Assembly (NCBI RefSeq): GCF_022430525.1 | Contig: NZ_CP092520.1 | Coordinates: forward strand, 640,843 to 704,842 | Source: Cetobacterium somerae | Lineage (GTDB): Bacteria > Fusobacteriota > Fusobacteriia > Fusobacteriales > Fusobacteriaceae | DNA: 64,000 nucleotides | Reading direction: 5' to 3' | Part shown: positions 27,722 to 35,663 of the stretch, in pieces | Position numbering within the stretch: the stretch's first letter is position 1 | How the letters are laid out: each line of letters opens with the position of its first letter | The notes under the pieces: generated by a model | Database searches by the model: none | What the model was told of the DNA's origin: nothing | Seen by the model: only the letters and a program-made list of their open reading frames with translations | Translations under genes and position numbers: made by a program

Positions 27722-28747
27722 ATGAAAAATTTATTTTTAAAAACACTTATAGGATCGTTGCTTATTGCAGGGGCATCTTATGCAGAGGAGTTTACACCTA
27801 ATGGAAGTTTAGGATTTACTCAAACTTTTTATGGAAATGCAGGAAAGTATAAAACTGAATCTTCACATCCATCAGCTGTTTTAAACTATAATTTTGCAAA
27901 AGATTGGAATATAGCTCTACAGTGGGATAGAGTTTGGAATATGTATGATTATAATGGTGGAGAAAATCAGCAAAATAATAACTTTAGTGGACCAAAAGCT
28001 ACATTGAGTTATGACCATGGTATGATAGAGAATTCAAAAATTAAATGGACATCATCTTTAATGGTAGAAAATGAAGCCGAATTTAATGGAACTAATCAAA
28101 CTTATGTATTAGCTCAAACAGCATTTGATTTTTCTGAGTATATACCAAAAGGACAATATGTTCAGGCAACACAATTTGCAATATCACCAATGTATATCTA
28201 TGGATGGAGTACAAAAGGGCCATCAGGTCATGTTAATACTGGTATCTTAAGTTTATTAACAAATTGGCAATTACCAGCTGATTTTACATTTACATTTAAT
28301 GCATATGCATTTAGAGAGTGGTATAATGGAAGTTTTGAAATAGGAAATAGTAATCAGAGCTATGATACAGCAAACTATTTTATGATTTTAGCTTGGTTAG
28401 GTTACTCAAAAGAGCTGTACAAATTTAATGATCAAACATCATTAACATTTAACTTTACTGGAGGATTTGACCCATATATTTCATCTAACAGAAGTGCTGC
28501 ATGGGATCCGTTCATTGTAGGAAACCAAATGTATGAGTGGTTAGGACCTGCAGTAGATAGTGGAAATTATAAAGATACTTATTCAGTATTTGCATTACCT
28601 CAATTAGAAGTAACTTATAATTATACTGATGATTTATCGTTCTCTGTTTTTGCACAAGTTAAGTACTCAAACCAAGTTTGGGGAAATACAGAGAAAGATT
28701 GGAAATTACAGCCACAAGGTGGAGTTAGTGTAACATACGATTTCTAA
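27722..28747 (+). CDS. Outer-membrane beta-barrel porin (FomA-like)
   Basis: 341 residues with a signal peptide cleaved after SYA at residue 21 (ASYA-EEF). The mature chain alternates hydrophobic and polar residues in many aromatic-rich strands separated by Gly/Asn loops. It ends in VSVTYDF, the C-terminal aromatic signature recognised by the BAM machinery. The composition and end resemble the FomA-type porins and related outer-membrane proteins of Fusobacteria. It probably forms a channel for small solutes. It is monocistronic with GGGAGG before the start and a strong terminator. Confidence 0.85.
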   Translation: MKNLFLKTLIGSLLIAGASYAEEFTPNGSLGFTQTFYGNAGKYKTESSHPSAVLNYNFAKDWNIALQWDRVWNMYDYNGGENQQNNNFSGPKATLSYDHGMIENSKIKWTSSLMVENEAEFNGTNQTYVLAQTAFDFSEYIPKGQYVQATQFAISPMYIYGWSTKGPSGHVNTGILSLLTNWQLPADFTFTFNAYAFREWYNGSFEIGNSNQSYDTANYFMILAWLGYSKELYKFNDQTSLTFNFTGGFDPYISSNRSAAWDPFIVGNQMYEWLGPAVDSGNYKDTYSVFALPQLEVTYNYTDDLSFSVFAQVKYSNQVWGNTEKDWKLQPQGGVSVTYDF

Positions 28748-28770
28748 ATTTAATATAGTTTTTAATAGTT

Positions 28771-28812
28771 AAAGAGCTATCATCTCTCAAAAGAGATAGC
28801 TCTTTTTTTTAT
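28771..28812 (+). terminator. Terminator of the porin gene
   Basis: An 11-bp stem AAAGAGCTATC / GATAGCTCTTT followed by a run of T. Confidence 0.85.
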
Positions 28813-28853
28813 TTTGATATATAATAAAAAATATAAAATTGGGGAGGTTTTTA

Positions 28854-29813
28854 ATGAAAAAGATTAATAGTATTGTTATGTTTTTACTTTTATCTGCAAC
28901 AATTTTAGCAGCGCCTTTAAAGGTTGGATTAATTTTAGCAATGGGAGGACTAGGTGATAAATCTTTTAATGATTCTGCTTATGCAGGGCTATTAAAAGCA
29001 CAAAAAGATTTTGATATTGAAGTGAAATATGTAGAGCCAAACTCTTGGATGGAAGATGCTTACTTTTTAGAAGAGTACTCACAAAATGGATTTGATTTAA
29101 TAATTGCGACATCTTATACAGCTCAAGATGCAATGGAAGATATAAGTACAAAGTTTCCAAATACAAAGTATGCAATAGTTGATACAAGAGCTAAAGAGGG
29201 AGCCAATATAGCATCATTAGTTTTTGATGAAAGTGAGGGATCATTTTTAGTTGGAGCAATAGCAGCTAAAATGAGTAAGACAGGAAAAGTTGGTTTTATA
29301 GGGGCTTTAGATATACCACTAATAAATAGATTTAAATCAGGTTACGAACAAGGAGCTAAATATGTAAATCCTGATATAGAAGTTATAACAACATATGTAG
29401 GAGGAGATGCACCGTTTAGTGATCCATTAAAAGGAAAAGAACATGCATATTCTTTAGCAAATCAAGGTATAGATGTGATATATCATGCATCAGGAAATAC
29501 AGGAATAGGAATTTTAGAAGGAGTAAAAGAAAAGGGGATTTATGGTATTGGTGTAGACTGTGATCAAGATGATATAGTAAAGGGGCAGATTTTAACATCT
29601 ATGTTAAAAAATGTAAATAATGCAATTTATAAAGTGATTGAAGATACTGTTAACGGAGAGTTCAAAGGACAAGTTTATAACTTTGGATTAAAAGAAAATG
29701 GTATAGGAACAACAGATTTTAAATACACAAAAGAAGTTATAGGAAGTGAGAATATAAAATTTGTTGAAAAGTTAAAAGAGGATATAATATCTGGAAAAAT
29801 AAAGGTGAACTAA
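28854..29813 (+). CDS. BMP/PnrA-type substrate-binding protein
   Basis: 319 residues from ATG 28854, where GGGGAGG is well placed; the frame is open from 28839. The signal peptide ends near ILAA-PLK with no lipobox cysteine, so this is a soluble periplasmic binder rather than the lipoprotein usual in Firmicutes. Motifs LAMGGLGDKSFNDSAYAGL, DESEGSFLVGAIAA, GFIGALDIPLINRFKSGYEQGA and HASGNTGIGILEG are typical of the basic-membrane-protein family (PF02608), whose studied members bind purine nucleosides. No ABC permease genes are adjacent. The next gene is a flavodoxin-like reductase two bases downstream. Confidence 0.9.
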   Translation: MKKINSIVMFLLLSATILAAPLKVGLILAMGGLGDKSFNDSAYAGLLKAQKDFDIEVKYVEPNSWMEDAYFLEEYSQNGFDLIIATSYTAQDAMEDISTKFPNTKYAIVDTRAKEGANIASLVFDESEGSFLVGAIAAKMSKTGKVGFIGALDIPLINRFKSGYEQGAKYVNPDIEVITTYVGGDAPFSDPLKGKEHAYSLANQGIDVIYHASGNTGIGILEGVKEKGIYGIGVDCDQDDIVKGQILTSMLKNVNNAIYKVIEDTVNGEFKGQVYNFGLKENGIGTTDFKYTKEVIGSENIKFVEKLKEDIISGKIKVN

Positions 29814-29815
29814 TA

Positions 29816-30409
29816 ATGGAGATACTTGTAATAGCAACGCATCCAAATATAAAAGAATCTAGGGTTAATAAAGTTTGGATAGAAAATTTAAAAAAAGAAA
29901 GTAATATAACAGTTAGGTTTTTAGACGAGATTTATGAAGATATTAAAAAAATTGATATAGAAAAAGAAAAAAAATTTTTAGAAAAAGCTGAAAGGGTTGT
30001 TTTCCAATTTCCTTTTTATTGGTACAGCATGCCGGCTTTAATGAGAGAGTATTTTGATAAAGTACTTCAGTTTGGATGGGCTTATGGACCAAGAGGAGAT
30101 GCTTTAAAAGGAAAAGAGTTTTTAGTTGCTCTTTCTGTAGGAGCACCAGAGTACTCATATATGGGTGGAAGTTATAATAACTTTACAATAACTGAGTTAT
30201 TGAGACCATTAGAAGCGACAGCAAATGCAATTCAAATGGTTTATTTACCATATTTTGCCCTTTTTGATATCCCTAGATTGTCTGATGATGATATAGTTGA
30301 ATCAACAAGAAAGTATATAAAACATATTAATAATGAAGATATAAATCATAGAAAATTTTTAGAACGTTTAAAAAAAGAGAATAAAGAGAGTAGTTTTATA
30401 GACTTATAA
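29816..30409 (+). CDS. Flavodoxin-fold NAD(P)H oxidoreductase
   Basis: 197 residues matching the Flavodoxin_2 group (KefF, MdaB, YwrO type). It begins MEILVIATHPN, with QFPFYWYSMPALMREYFDKVL at about 63-83 and WAYGP, the FMN/FAD and quinone-binding signature. It would reduce quinones or similar substrates with NAD(P)H in the cytoplasm. It is directly behind the BMP gene in the same operon. The functional link is unclear. Confidence 0.9.
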   Translation: MEILVIATHPNIKESRVNKVWIENLKKESNITVRFLDEIYEDIKKIDIEKEKKFLEKAERVVFQFPFYWYSMPALMREYFDKVLQFGWAYGPRGDALKGKEFLVALSVGAPEYSYMGGSYNNFTITELLRPLEATANAIQMVYLPYFALFDIPRLSDDDIVESTRKYIKHINNEDINHRKFLERLKKENKESSFIDL

Positions 30410-30411
30410 AA

Positions 30412-30440
30412 AAAGGTCACTTTTAGAGTGGCCTTTTTTC
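30412..30440. terminator. Bidirectional terminator
   Basis: Stem AAGGTCAC / GTGGCCTT with A- and T-runs on both sides, between the reductase and the small lipoprotein. Confidence 0.8.
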
Positions 30441-30458
30441 ATAGTTTATTTCCTTTTA

Positions 30459-30626
30459 CTAATAACTTTGTTTGTCTAAAACAGGGGCTACAATAACTTC
30501 TTTTCCAACTACTACAGGCTCTACAACTACAACTTCTTCAACTACAGGCTCTGGCTGAGGTTCAGAACTAGAGCATCCAACGAAGAATAAACTAAAGAAA
30601 ATACTTGCTAAAACAACTTTTTTCAT
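30459..30626 (-). CDS. Small lipoprotein with acidic Val-Glu-Pro tail
   Basis: 55 residues beginning MKKVVLASIFFSLFFVGCSS, an unmistakable lipoprotein signal with lipobox VGCS and Cys18. The mature part is low-complexity, rich in Val, Glu and Pro (EPQPEPVVEEVVVVEPVVV), so it is likely extended and may form a short tether or spacer in the periplasm. AGGAGG precedes the ATG. Similar tiny lipoproteins occur widely in Fusobacteria, but I know no function. Confidence 0.75.
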   Translation of the reverse strand: MKKVVLASIFFSLFFVGCSSSEPQPEPVVEEVVVVEPVVVGKEVIVAPVLDKQSY

Positions 30627-30704
30627 AATTTTTGGCCTCCTTTAATATTCGAATTACCATAATATACTATAATTAAAAGAAACTTCTTTTTTTCTGAAAG
30701 AAAA

Positions 30705-31760
30705 TTAATAAAGTTTTTCAAAAACAAGTTGTCTACTTGAAGGATTTTCTAAATTAGAGAAGGAAACACCGAGAAGTTTTATATTGTTTACTAAATCTAA
30801 AGAGTTTAAAATTTCGTCAAGCATTCCCTTTAAAATATCTTTATCATCACTTGGAATAAATCGAGTTTTAGAACGAGTTATAGTTTCTCTATTTTTAAAA
30901 CGAACTTTTAAAGAGACGGTTTTAGTGAGAAGGTTTTTTCTTTGAAGTCTATTGTATGACCATTGGAAAAGAGCATCAACTTCTCTACTGATTTCCTCTT
31001 CTGAATCAAGAGGAATTCTAAATGTATTTTCATTTCCAATAGAGTGGATAGCTCTATTAAATTCAACTTCACGATGATCAATTCCACGACTATAGGTATA
31101 AAGCATTCCTCCACGAGAACTTCCATATTTTGCAACAAGTTCTTTTAATGAGAATGGGTAAATATCTTTAACAAAGTGAATATTATTTTTATTTAAAATT
31201 TTTTCAAACTGTTTTCCAACACCAGGAAGTTTTCTAATGTTTTTTTCTTTTATAAACTCAATAAATTCCTCTTCATTATTAAAAATATGTTGTCCTCCAG
31301 GTTTATTTATATCAGAAGCAATTTTAGCAGTTAATTTATTAGGACCAATTCCTACAGAACAGGTAAGTCCTGTAATTTCATAGATTCTTTTTCTAAAAAG
31401 TGTAGCAAAACTTTCTTTTGATTGAAATCTTGGAATAATATCAGTTATATCGATAAATCCTTCATCAAGAGCTATGAATTCTACCTTATGAGTAATTTTT
31501 AAAACAAGTTCGTGGATAATTTTAGATTCGTAAGCATATTTATCTTTATTTACAGGGAGGACAATAAGTTTAGGGCATAATCTTTTGGCATCTAAGGTAT
31601 TCATGGCAGAGTGGATACCAAACTTACGAGCAGGATAGCTAGCAGTTGTAACAACGCCTCCAGCAACAACAATGGGCTTATCTTTATACTTTGGATTATC
31701 CCTAATCTCAATAGAAGCGTAAAAAGCGTCCATATCGTAGTGGCATATTAATTTCTTCAT
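30705..31760 (-). CDS. dinB: DNA polymerase IV (Y-family, DinB)
   Basis: 351 residues, full length. Catalytic metal ligands are Asp9 in CHYDMDAFYASIE and Asp99-Glu100 in IALDEGFIDI. The steric-gate region DMDAFYA, the SYPARKFGIHSAM motif and the little-finger domain in the last 110 residues are present. It performs error-prone lesion bypass. AGGAGGTG precedes the start. It is the last host gene before the prophage integrase. Confidence 0.95.
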   Translation of the reverse strand: MKKLICHYDMDAFYASIEIRDNPKYKDKPIVVAGGVVTTASYPARKFGIHSAMNTLDAKRLCPKLIVLPVNKDKYAYESKIIHELVLKITHKVEFIALDEGFIDITDIIPRFQSKESFATLFRKRIYEITGLTCSVGIGPNKLTAKIASDINKPGGQHIFNNEEEFIEFIKEKNIRKLPGVGKQFEKILNKNNIHFVKDIYPFSLKELVAKYGSSRGGMLYTYSRGIDHREVEFNRAIHSIGNENTFRIPLDSEEEISREVDALFQWSYNRLQRKNLLTKTVSLKVRFKNRETITRSKTRFIPSDDKDILKGMLDEILNSLDLVNNIKLLGVSFSNLENPSSRQLVFEKLY

Positions 31761-31871
31761 TTAGGCACCTCCTTATTTTATTGAATTCTTAGTATAATCA
31801 AGGGTTTTCTGCAGTTTATACATTTATCATAATTGTCATTATTTATCAATTTTATCATAATTTTTTTTATT

Positions 31872-31893
31872 TTGGTGACAAATTGGTGACAAA
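31872..31893 (+). repeat. Tandem 11-base repeat beside the integrase
   Basis: TTGGTGACAAA is present twice in direct tandem, immediately before the integrase stop codon at the host-phage junction. A TTTATCATAATT repeat occurs twice just left of it. These are candidates for integrase arm-binding or attachment-core sequences, but the core cannot be fixed without the right end. Confidence 0.6.
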
Positions 31894-31894
31894 A

Positions 31895-32914
31895 TCAGCA
31901 TAGTAAATCAATAGCTTTTCTTAGCTCTTCAGTGTCTTTATGAGTATAGACATTTTCTGTAATAGAAAAGTCTGAGTGACCAATTAATTTAGTTATAGCA
32001 CTTTGATTTGCGTTAGCATTGTTTAGTAAAGTTGCAAAAGTATGTCGAGTATCATGAATTGTATGAGGTTCAATATTTAATGATTTTAGCAGCTTCTGAA
32101 ATCGAGGTTTAAAAGTAGAATAACTTAATTGATTAGTAGTTTCTCCTTTTAAAAAGTACTCTTGATCTTTTACCATATTGGTAACAAATAAATTGAAAAT
32201 CTTTGAAGAAATTGGTATAATTCTAACACCAGCATCTGTTTTACTTTCTCTTATAGTAAGACATGAGTTATGCAGGTCGATATCTTCATTTTTTAAATTG
32301 AGAAGTTCACCTATTCTCATTCCAGTGTAGATGAGAATTAAAATTATATAGCAGTATTTAGAATCGAGATTTTCCCACAAAGTCTCGATTTCTTTTTTTG
32401 TAAATACTCTTCTTTCAATAACTTTTTCCTTTTTCCCAATCTCAATAAAGCTAACTCTATTGGAATCAATAAATTCGTTTTTTAAAGCAAAATCAAATAT
32501 CATATTAAGAACACTTTTACATCCATTTTTAAAACTCCAAGAAGTTGTCATATTATCAAATAACTCTTGCAATTCAAACAATCTTATATCTGCTATGATT
32601 CTATCATGTAATGGTTCAAAAGCTCTCATTCTATAAATATGTGTACTTATAGTTGTTTTTTGTGTAACTTTTTTAGTGTATGCACTCCACCATAAATCTA
32701 AAATATTTTTAAAAGTTTTCTTACTATATAGTAATGGGTTTTTATTGTAGTTATATAAAGCTTCTTGAGCTTCTCTCTTCGTAGCAAATGTACCTATAGA
32801 TTTTCTAATTTGTTTACCATCACTAGAAAACTCTATTGTAGCTCTAACATACCATGGTTTCCTTCTTTTTCCCTTTAATTTACAAATAGAACCACTTCCA
32901 TTTGAATTTTTCAT
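31895..32914 (-). CDS. Phage tyrosine integrase
   Basis: 339 residues. The N-terminal part (about 1-60) is an AP2-like arm-binding domain (GSGSICKLKGKRRKPWYVRA), residues about 65-160 a SAM-like core-binding domain, and 165-339 the catalytic domain. Catalytic residues are visible: Arg200 in TGMRIGEL, His287 and Arg290 in HDTRHTF, His313 in IGHSDF, and nucleophile Tyr323 in NVYTHK. It catalyses site-specific integration and excision. It is transcribed towards the host junction, as in many temperate phages of low-GC bacteria. Confidence 0.96.
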   Translation of the reverse strand: MKNSNGSGSICKLKGKRRKPWYVRATIEFSSDGKQIRKSIGTFATKREAQEALYNYNKNPLLYSKKTFKNILDLWWSAYTKKVTQKTTISTHIYRMRAFEPLHDRIIADIRLFELQELFDNMTTSWSFKNGCKSVLNMIFDFALKNEFIDSNRVSFIEIGKKEKVIERRVFTKKEIETLWENLDSKYCYIILILIYTGMRIGELLNLKNEDIDLHNSCLTIRESKTDAGVRIIPISSKIFNLFVTNMVKDQEYFLKGETTNQLSYSTFKPRFQKLLKSLNIEPHTIHDTRHTFATLLNNANANQSAITKLIGHSDFSITENVYTHKDTEELRKAIDLLC

Positions 32915-32942
32915 ATAATTTCCTCCTAATTTATTAAAATAA

Positions 32943-32981
32943 AAAAGAGGGATATTTCACAATAATATGATACCCTCTTTA
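32943..32981 (-). terminator. Terminator between excisionase-like gene and integrase
   Basis: Arms AAAGAGGG(AT) and (AT)ACCCTCTTT form a stem with T-rich tail leftward, separating the integrase from the early operon. Confidence 0.7.
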
Positions 32982-32991
32982 ATTAAATTTA

Positions 32992-33183
32992 TCAATCACA
33001 ATTTGGATAGACTTCGTGAAATAATTTTTTACTAACTTTTCCAGATGAGATACATTCTTTATGGATCCCTTTTCTAATTGCCATATGATTAATTTCTTTA
33101 ATCTTTCTATAAGCTGTAGATATTGAGACATTTAACATTATGCTCACTTCATTAACAGTGTATACTAAGCATTTTACTTCCAT
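32992..33183 (-). CDS. Excisionase-like helix-turn-helix protein
   Basis: 63 residues. The central VYTVNEVSIMLNVSISTAYRKIKEIN is a winged or MerR/AlpA-like helix-turn-helix such as found in phage excisionases. Its position just upstream of the integrase supports a recombination directionality role. GGAG precedes the ATG. Confidence 0.7.
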   Translation of the reverse strand: MEVKCLVYTVNEVSIMLNVSISTAYRKIKEINHMAIRKGIHKECISSGKVSKKLFHEVYPNCD

Positions 33184-33267
33184 AGTTATTTCTCCTTATT
33201 TATTATCTTTAGTTGATTTATTATTCATATATTTTTAAATTTTGTTCCCTAATTGTTTAAGGTTTGT

Positions 33268-33867
33268 TCATTCTTTATCTTCCCAATTGTTGAAGTTATC
33301 ACAATTTCTACATATAAGTGAAAATCTATTTTGACAGTTATCGCATATTTTAGCTTTTTGCCAAATTATTAATTTATCTCTTTTAAGTTCGTTTTCTTTA
33401 GTTGTCCAATATCTCATTGAAGCTAAAGTACATATTTTTATAAAATTGTCATTTGTTATCTTTTTAGCTTTTTTATTAGTTTGTGCTTCTCTAATGATTC
33501 TTAAAGGATAGTAAGTTTTTTCTAATGGAATCTTACCACTTTTATCTATTTGTATTTTTTTATTAACTATTATTATTCCGAATCTTTCTGGAATTAATTC
33601 TATACAATCTTCTAATTTTTCTGGTATTACATAGAAAGTTTTTTTTATATTATCACACTCATGAGAATGCTTCTTTTGAAAATCTTTTTTTAAATCTGAT
33701 TTGCTAATTTTCAATTCAAACTCTATTAAATAATATGAGTTAGTAACAACAACTACATCACATTCATGGCTAACTACTCCACTATTTCTAGAAAGTTTTG
33801 TTGTTATTATTTTTGCCGAATTAAAATAGTGTTTATTGATAGCATATTCAAGTTCTTTTGTAGTCAT
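33268..33867 (-). CDS. MmcB-like PD-(D/E)XK nuclease-fold protein with zinc-binding tail
   Basis: 199 residues. HECDVVVVTNSYYLIEFELK resembles the E-x-D...E-x-E-x-K metal site of MmcB-family and related restriction-endonuclease-fold DNA repair proteins. The C-terminus has paired cysteines CDNCQNRFSLICRNC, consistent with a small zinc ribbon. It lies in the early recombination operon, suggesting DNA repair or processing. Activity is inferred from the motif only. Confidence 0.65.
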   Translation of the reverse strand: MTTKELEYAINKHYFNSAKIITTKLSRNSGVVSHECDVVVVTNSYYLIEFELKISKSDLKKDFQKKHSHECDNIKKTFYVIPEKLEDCIELIPERFGIIIVNKKIQIDKSGKIPLEKTYYPLRIIREAQTNKKAKKITNDNFIKICTLASMRYWTTKENELKRDKLIIWQKAKICDNCQNRFSLICRNCDNFNNWEDKE

Positions 33868-33880
33868 ATTTTCCCCTAGC

Positions 33881-34066
33881 TTAATTATATATTTTCATTT
33901 TAACGCTAAAACCAATAAATTTAACTTTAACTACAAGATATTTTAATTTTTTAGTATTCTTTATAAATTTATATCTAATCTGGTAATTTTTTACTTCTCT
34001 ATTAATTCCTAGTCTTTTGATTATTTGATTTAGCCAATATTTATTATTTGGAAATTTTTCCATCAT
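33881..34066 (-). CDS. Small basic phage protein, unknown
   Basis: 61 residues, strongly basic with alternating Lys and hydrophobic residues. GAGGTGAA precedes tandem ATG codons, and the second ATG at 34063 is equally possible as start. It lies between small genes of the leftward early operon. No motif recognised. Confidence 0.55.
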   Translation of the reverse strand: MMEKFPNNKYWLNQIIKRLGINREVKNYQIRYKFIKNTKKLKYLVVKVKFIGFSVKMKIYN

Positions 34067-34074
34067 TTCACCTC

Positions 34075-34278
34075 TTAATATTTCTTAAAAATTTTTTCTA
34101 TTAAATTTCTATTATCATGAATTTTATGAAAGTCTATAAAAATGTATTTGAATTGTTTTAAAAGGTTTACTTTTATTTCATTTTTATCATCTTTATAGAC
34201 TAGACATTCGTTTATAATTAATATAAAATCAGACTTTAAAAATTTCTTTTCTTTATAATCATGAAAGAGTAGTTTCAT
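34075..34278 (-). CDS. Small phage protein, unknown
   Basis: 67 residues from ATG 34278 (MKLLFHDYKEKK), which overlaps the stop of the preceding gene by one base (TAATG) and follows GGAGGG, indicating translational coupling. The frame is open to 34299, but that start is less well supported. No recognised domain. Confidence 0.6.
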   Translation of the reverse strand: MKLLFHDYKEKKFLKSDFILIINECLVYKDDKNEIKVNLLKQFKYIFIDFHKIHDNRNLIEKIFKKY

Positions 34279-34853
34279 TATCCCTCCATGCTCTTCCAAT
34301 TTTTTAAATTTATTCCAACATACTTTTTATATGAATTTTCTTTCTTTTTAATAAACTCTATAATCTCTTTAAAATAGGTTTCTGTATAATCAATGATATA
34401 ATCTATCTCTGTATTTAAATTTAAAATGATAGCTACAAATTTACAATATTGTTTATAGTATTCAATTAAAGTTTTTAATACTCTATAGTTCTCAGCAATA
34501 TCTTTAAATTTCTTATCATGCTCTATTTCATAATTACGACTTACATAAAAGGCATTTAGTGTTAAATTAAAACCTTTCTCAACTTCAGAACAAGGTTTCC
34601 AACCTGAATACCTAACCAATGAGCTTGTAGCTTCAAGTAAAAGTATTAAATCAGTTTTTAATTTAGTCTTGCTGCTATACCAATACTTTTCAGCGTCTAT
34701 TAACTTTAACTCAAGCATTTTCAAACATTGGAATAACTCTTTTATTCTATAGTTATAATTAATACCTAAGGTACTCATTAAATAAACAAACTCAGTACTA
34801 AGTTTTTCTCTTATCTTTTTAGCTCTAACTTTAAATAATTCAATAAACTCCAT
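34278..34853 (-). CDS. Phage early protein, unknown, helical
   Basis: 191 residues, mostly predicted helix with many Lys, Tyr and Leu. There is no signal peptide and no catalytic motif. It is coupled by one-base overlap to the downstream small gene and preceded 12 bases upstream by the 88-residue gene. I do not recognise the family. Confidence 0.6.
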   Translation of the reverse strand: MEFIELFKVRAKKIREKLSTEFVYLMSTLGINYNYRIKELFQCLKMLELKLIDAEKYWYSSKTKLKTDLILLLEATSSLVRYSGWKPCSEVEKGFNLTLNAFYVSRNYEIEHDKKFKDIAENYRVLKTLIEYYKQYCKFVAIILNLNTEIDYIIDYTETYFKEIIEFIKKKENSYKKYVGINLKNWKSMEG

Positions 34854-34865
34854 TTAGTAATCCTC

Positions 34866-35132
34866 CTATGATCTCTTTAACTCTTGATTTAATATATTAA
34901 TTTGTTTTTCTATCTCTCTGACTTCTTTCCAAGCAATCTGACATTTAGCTTCATTAGTAGTTGCTCTACCTCCACGAATACCTCTTCTTGGAATGAGTTC
35001 CATTGTTTTTTCACTCCAACCTTCAGCTTTTTTTCTAGCTTTTAAAAGTTCCTTTTCCAACTTTTTTATCCTTTCAAAATAAGCTATTCTTATTGTTTTT
35101 TCAAAGAATTTATCTTCACTTAAACTAAGCAT
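34866..35132 (-). CDS. Small phage protein with coiled-coil ends, unknown
   Basis: 88 residues: a helical Lys/Glu-rich N-terminal half, a Gly/Arg-rich centre (PRRGIRGGR), and a C-terminal helix (EVREIEKQINILNQEL). The start ATG directly follows the TAA of a putative upstream mini-gene (TAAATG). The Arg/Gly hinge suggests nucleic-acid contact, but this is speculative. Confidence 0.55.
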   Translation of the reverse strand: MLSLSEDKFFEKTIRIAYFERIKKLEKELLKARKKAEGWSEKTMELIPRRGIRGGRATTNEAKCQIAWKEVREIEKQINILNQELKRS

Positions 35133-35264
35133 TTATTTATCCTCACTTTCATTATTTTCTTTAATTATAATTTTTGGTACTTGTACTTTTATATCTTCTT
35201 CCTTCTCTACTTTAATATCAGGAACAGTAACTTTTATATTGGGTATTTTGATATCTTTAATAAT
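35133..35264 (-). CDS. Putative mini-gene with non-canonical ATT start
   Basis: A 43-codon frame on the minus strand begins at ATT 35264, seven bases or so after a perfect AGGAGG, and ends with TAA touching the ATG of the next gene. No ATG, GTG or TTG is available near the ribosome binding site. The product alternates IK-P/V units (IKIPNIKVTVPDIKVEKEEDI) and would be a repetitive beta-like or extended peptide. The ribosome binding site and tight junction support translation, and the start codon is unusual. Confidence 0.4.
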   Translation of the reverse strand: MIKDIKIPNIKVTVPDIKVEKEEDIKVQVPKIIIKENNESEDK

Positions 35265-35385
35265 GTAACCTCCTAAAATTCCCACTTGATTTTTAGGAGT
35301 ACACAGTATATAATAAGGTTCTCAGGCACTGTATTTATATACTGTGTTGCTCCTATGTACTTAGTTGCATGGGAGCTTTTTATTT
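35265..35385 (-). ncRNA. Structured leader with three hairpins in the early operon
   Basis: Reading leftward, three hairpins follow in turn. The first is a stem between GCTCCCATG and CATAGGAGC (35349-35376). The second is a 13-base inverted repeat ACACAGTATATAA / TTATATACTGTGT (about 35301-35347). The third is a stem pairing CTCCTAAAAAT with ATTTTAGGAG (35272-35298) that buries the AGGAGG of the mini-gene. No coding frame explains this. It may be an attenuator or translational control element; no known riboswitch class was recognised. Confidence 0.5.
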
Positions 35386-35661
35386 TTATTCACTTTTTAG
35401 AAATTCACTAGCAGTTGTAACAGCTAAAACCTTTTTTAAAAGATGTGCATCTTTATCATTCCAGGATAATTCACCTTGAATATTGTAGTTAAGCTCAATA
35501 GTTTGATGTTCTTTAACCATAGAAGTTTTAATATATGGATTCCATGTATTAGGCTTTTGGCCACCACAGGTCCATTTAATTCTAGGATTTTCTGTTAATT
35601 TATTTAAAATTTTCTCTATATTTGTAGAATTAACATCTATAATAACTAGTTCTTTAATCAT
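35386..35661 (-). CDS. Phage early protein, unknown
   Basis: 91 residues, MIKELVIIDVNSTNIEKILNKL..., beta-alpha start then a WTCGGQKPNTWNPY segment. It begins two bases after the recT stop, so it is in the recT operon and could be an accessory recombination protein. No recognised domain. Confidence 0.6.
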   Translation of the reverse strand: MIKELVIIDVNSTNIEKILNKLTENPRIKWTCGGQKPNTWNPYIKTSMVKEHQTIELNYNIQGELSWNDKDAHLLKKVLAVTTASEFLKSE

Positions 35662-35663
35662 TG

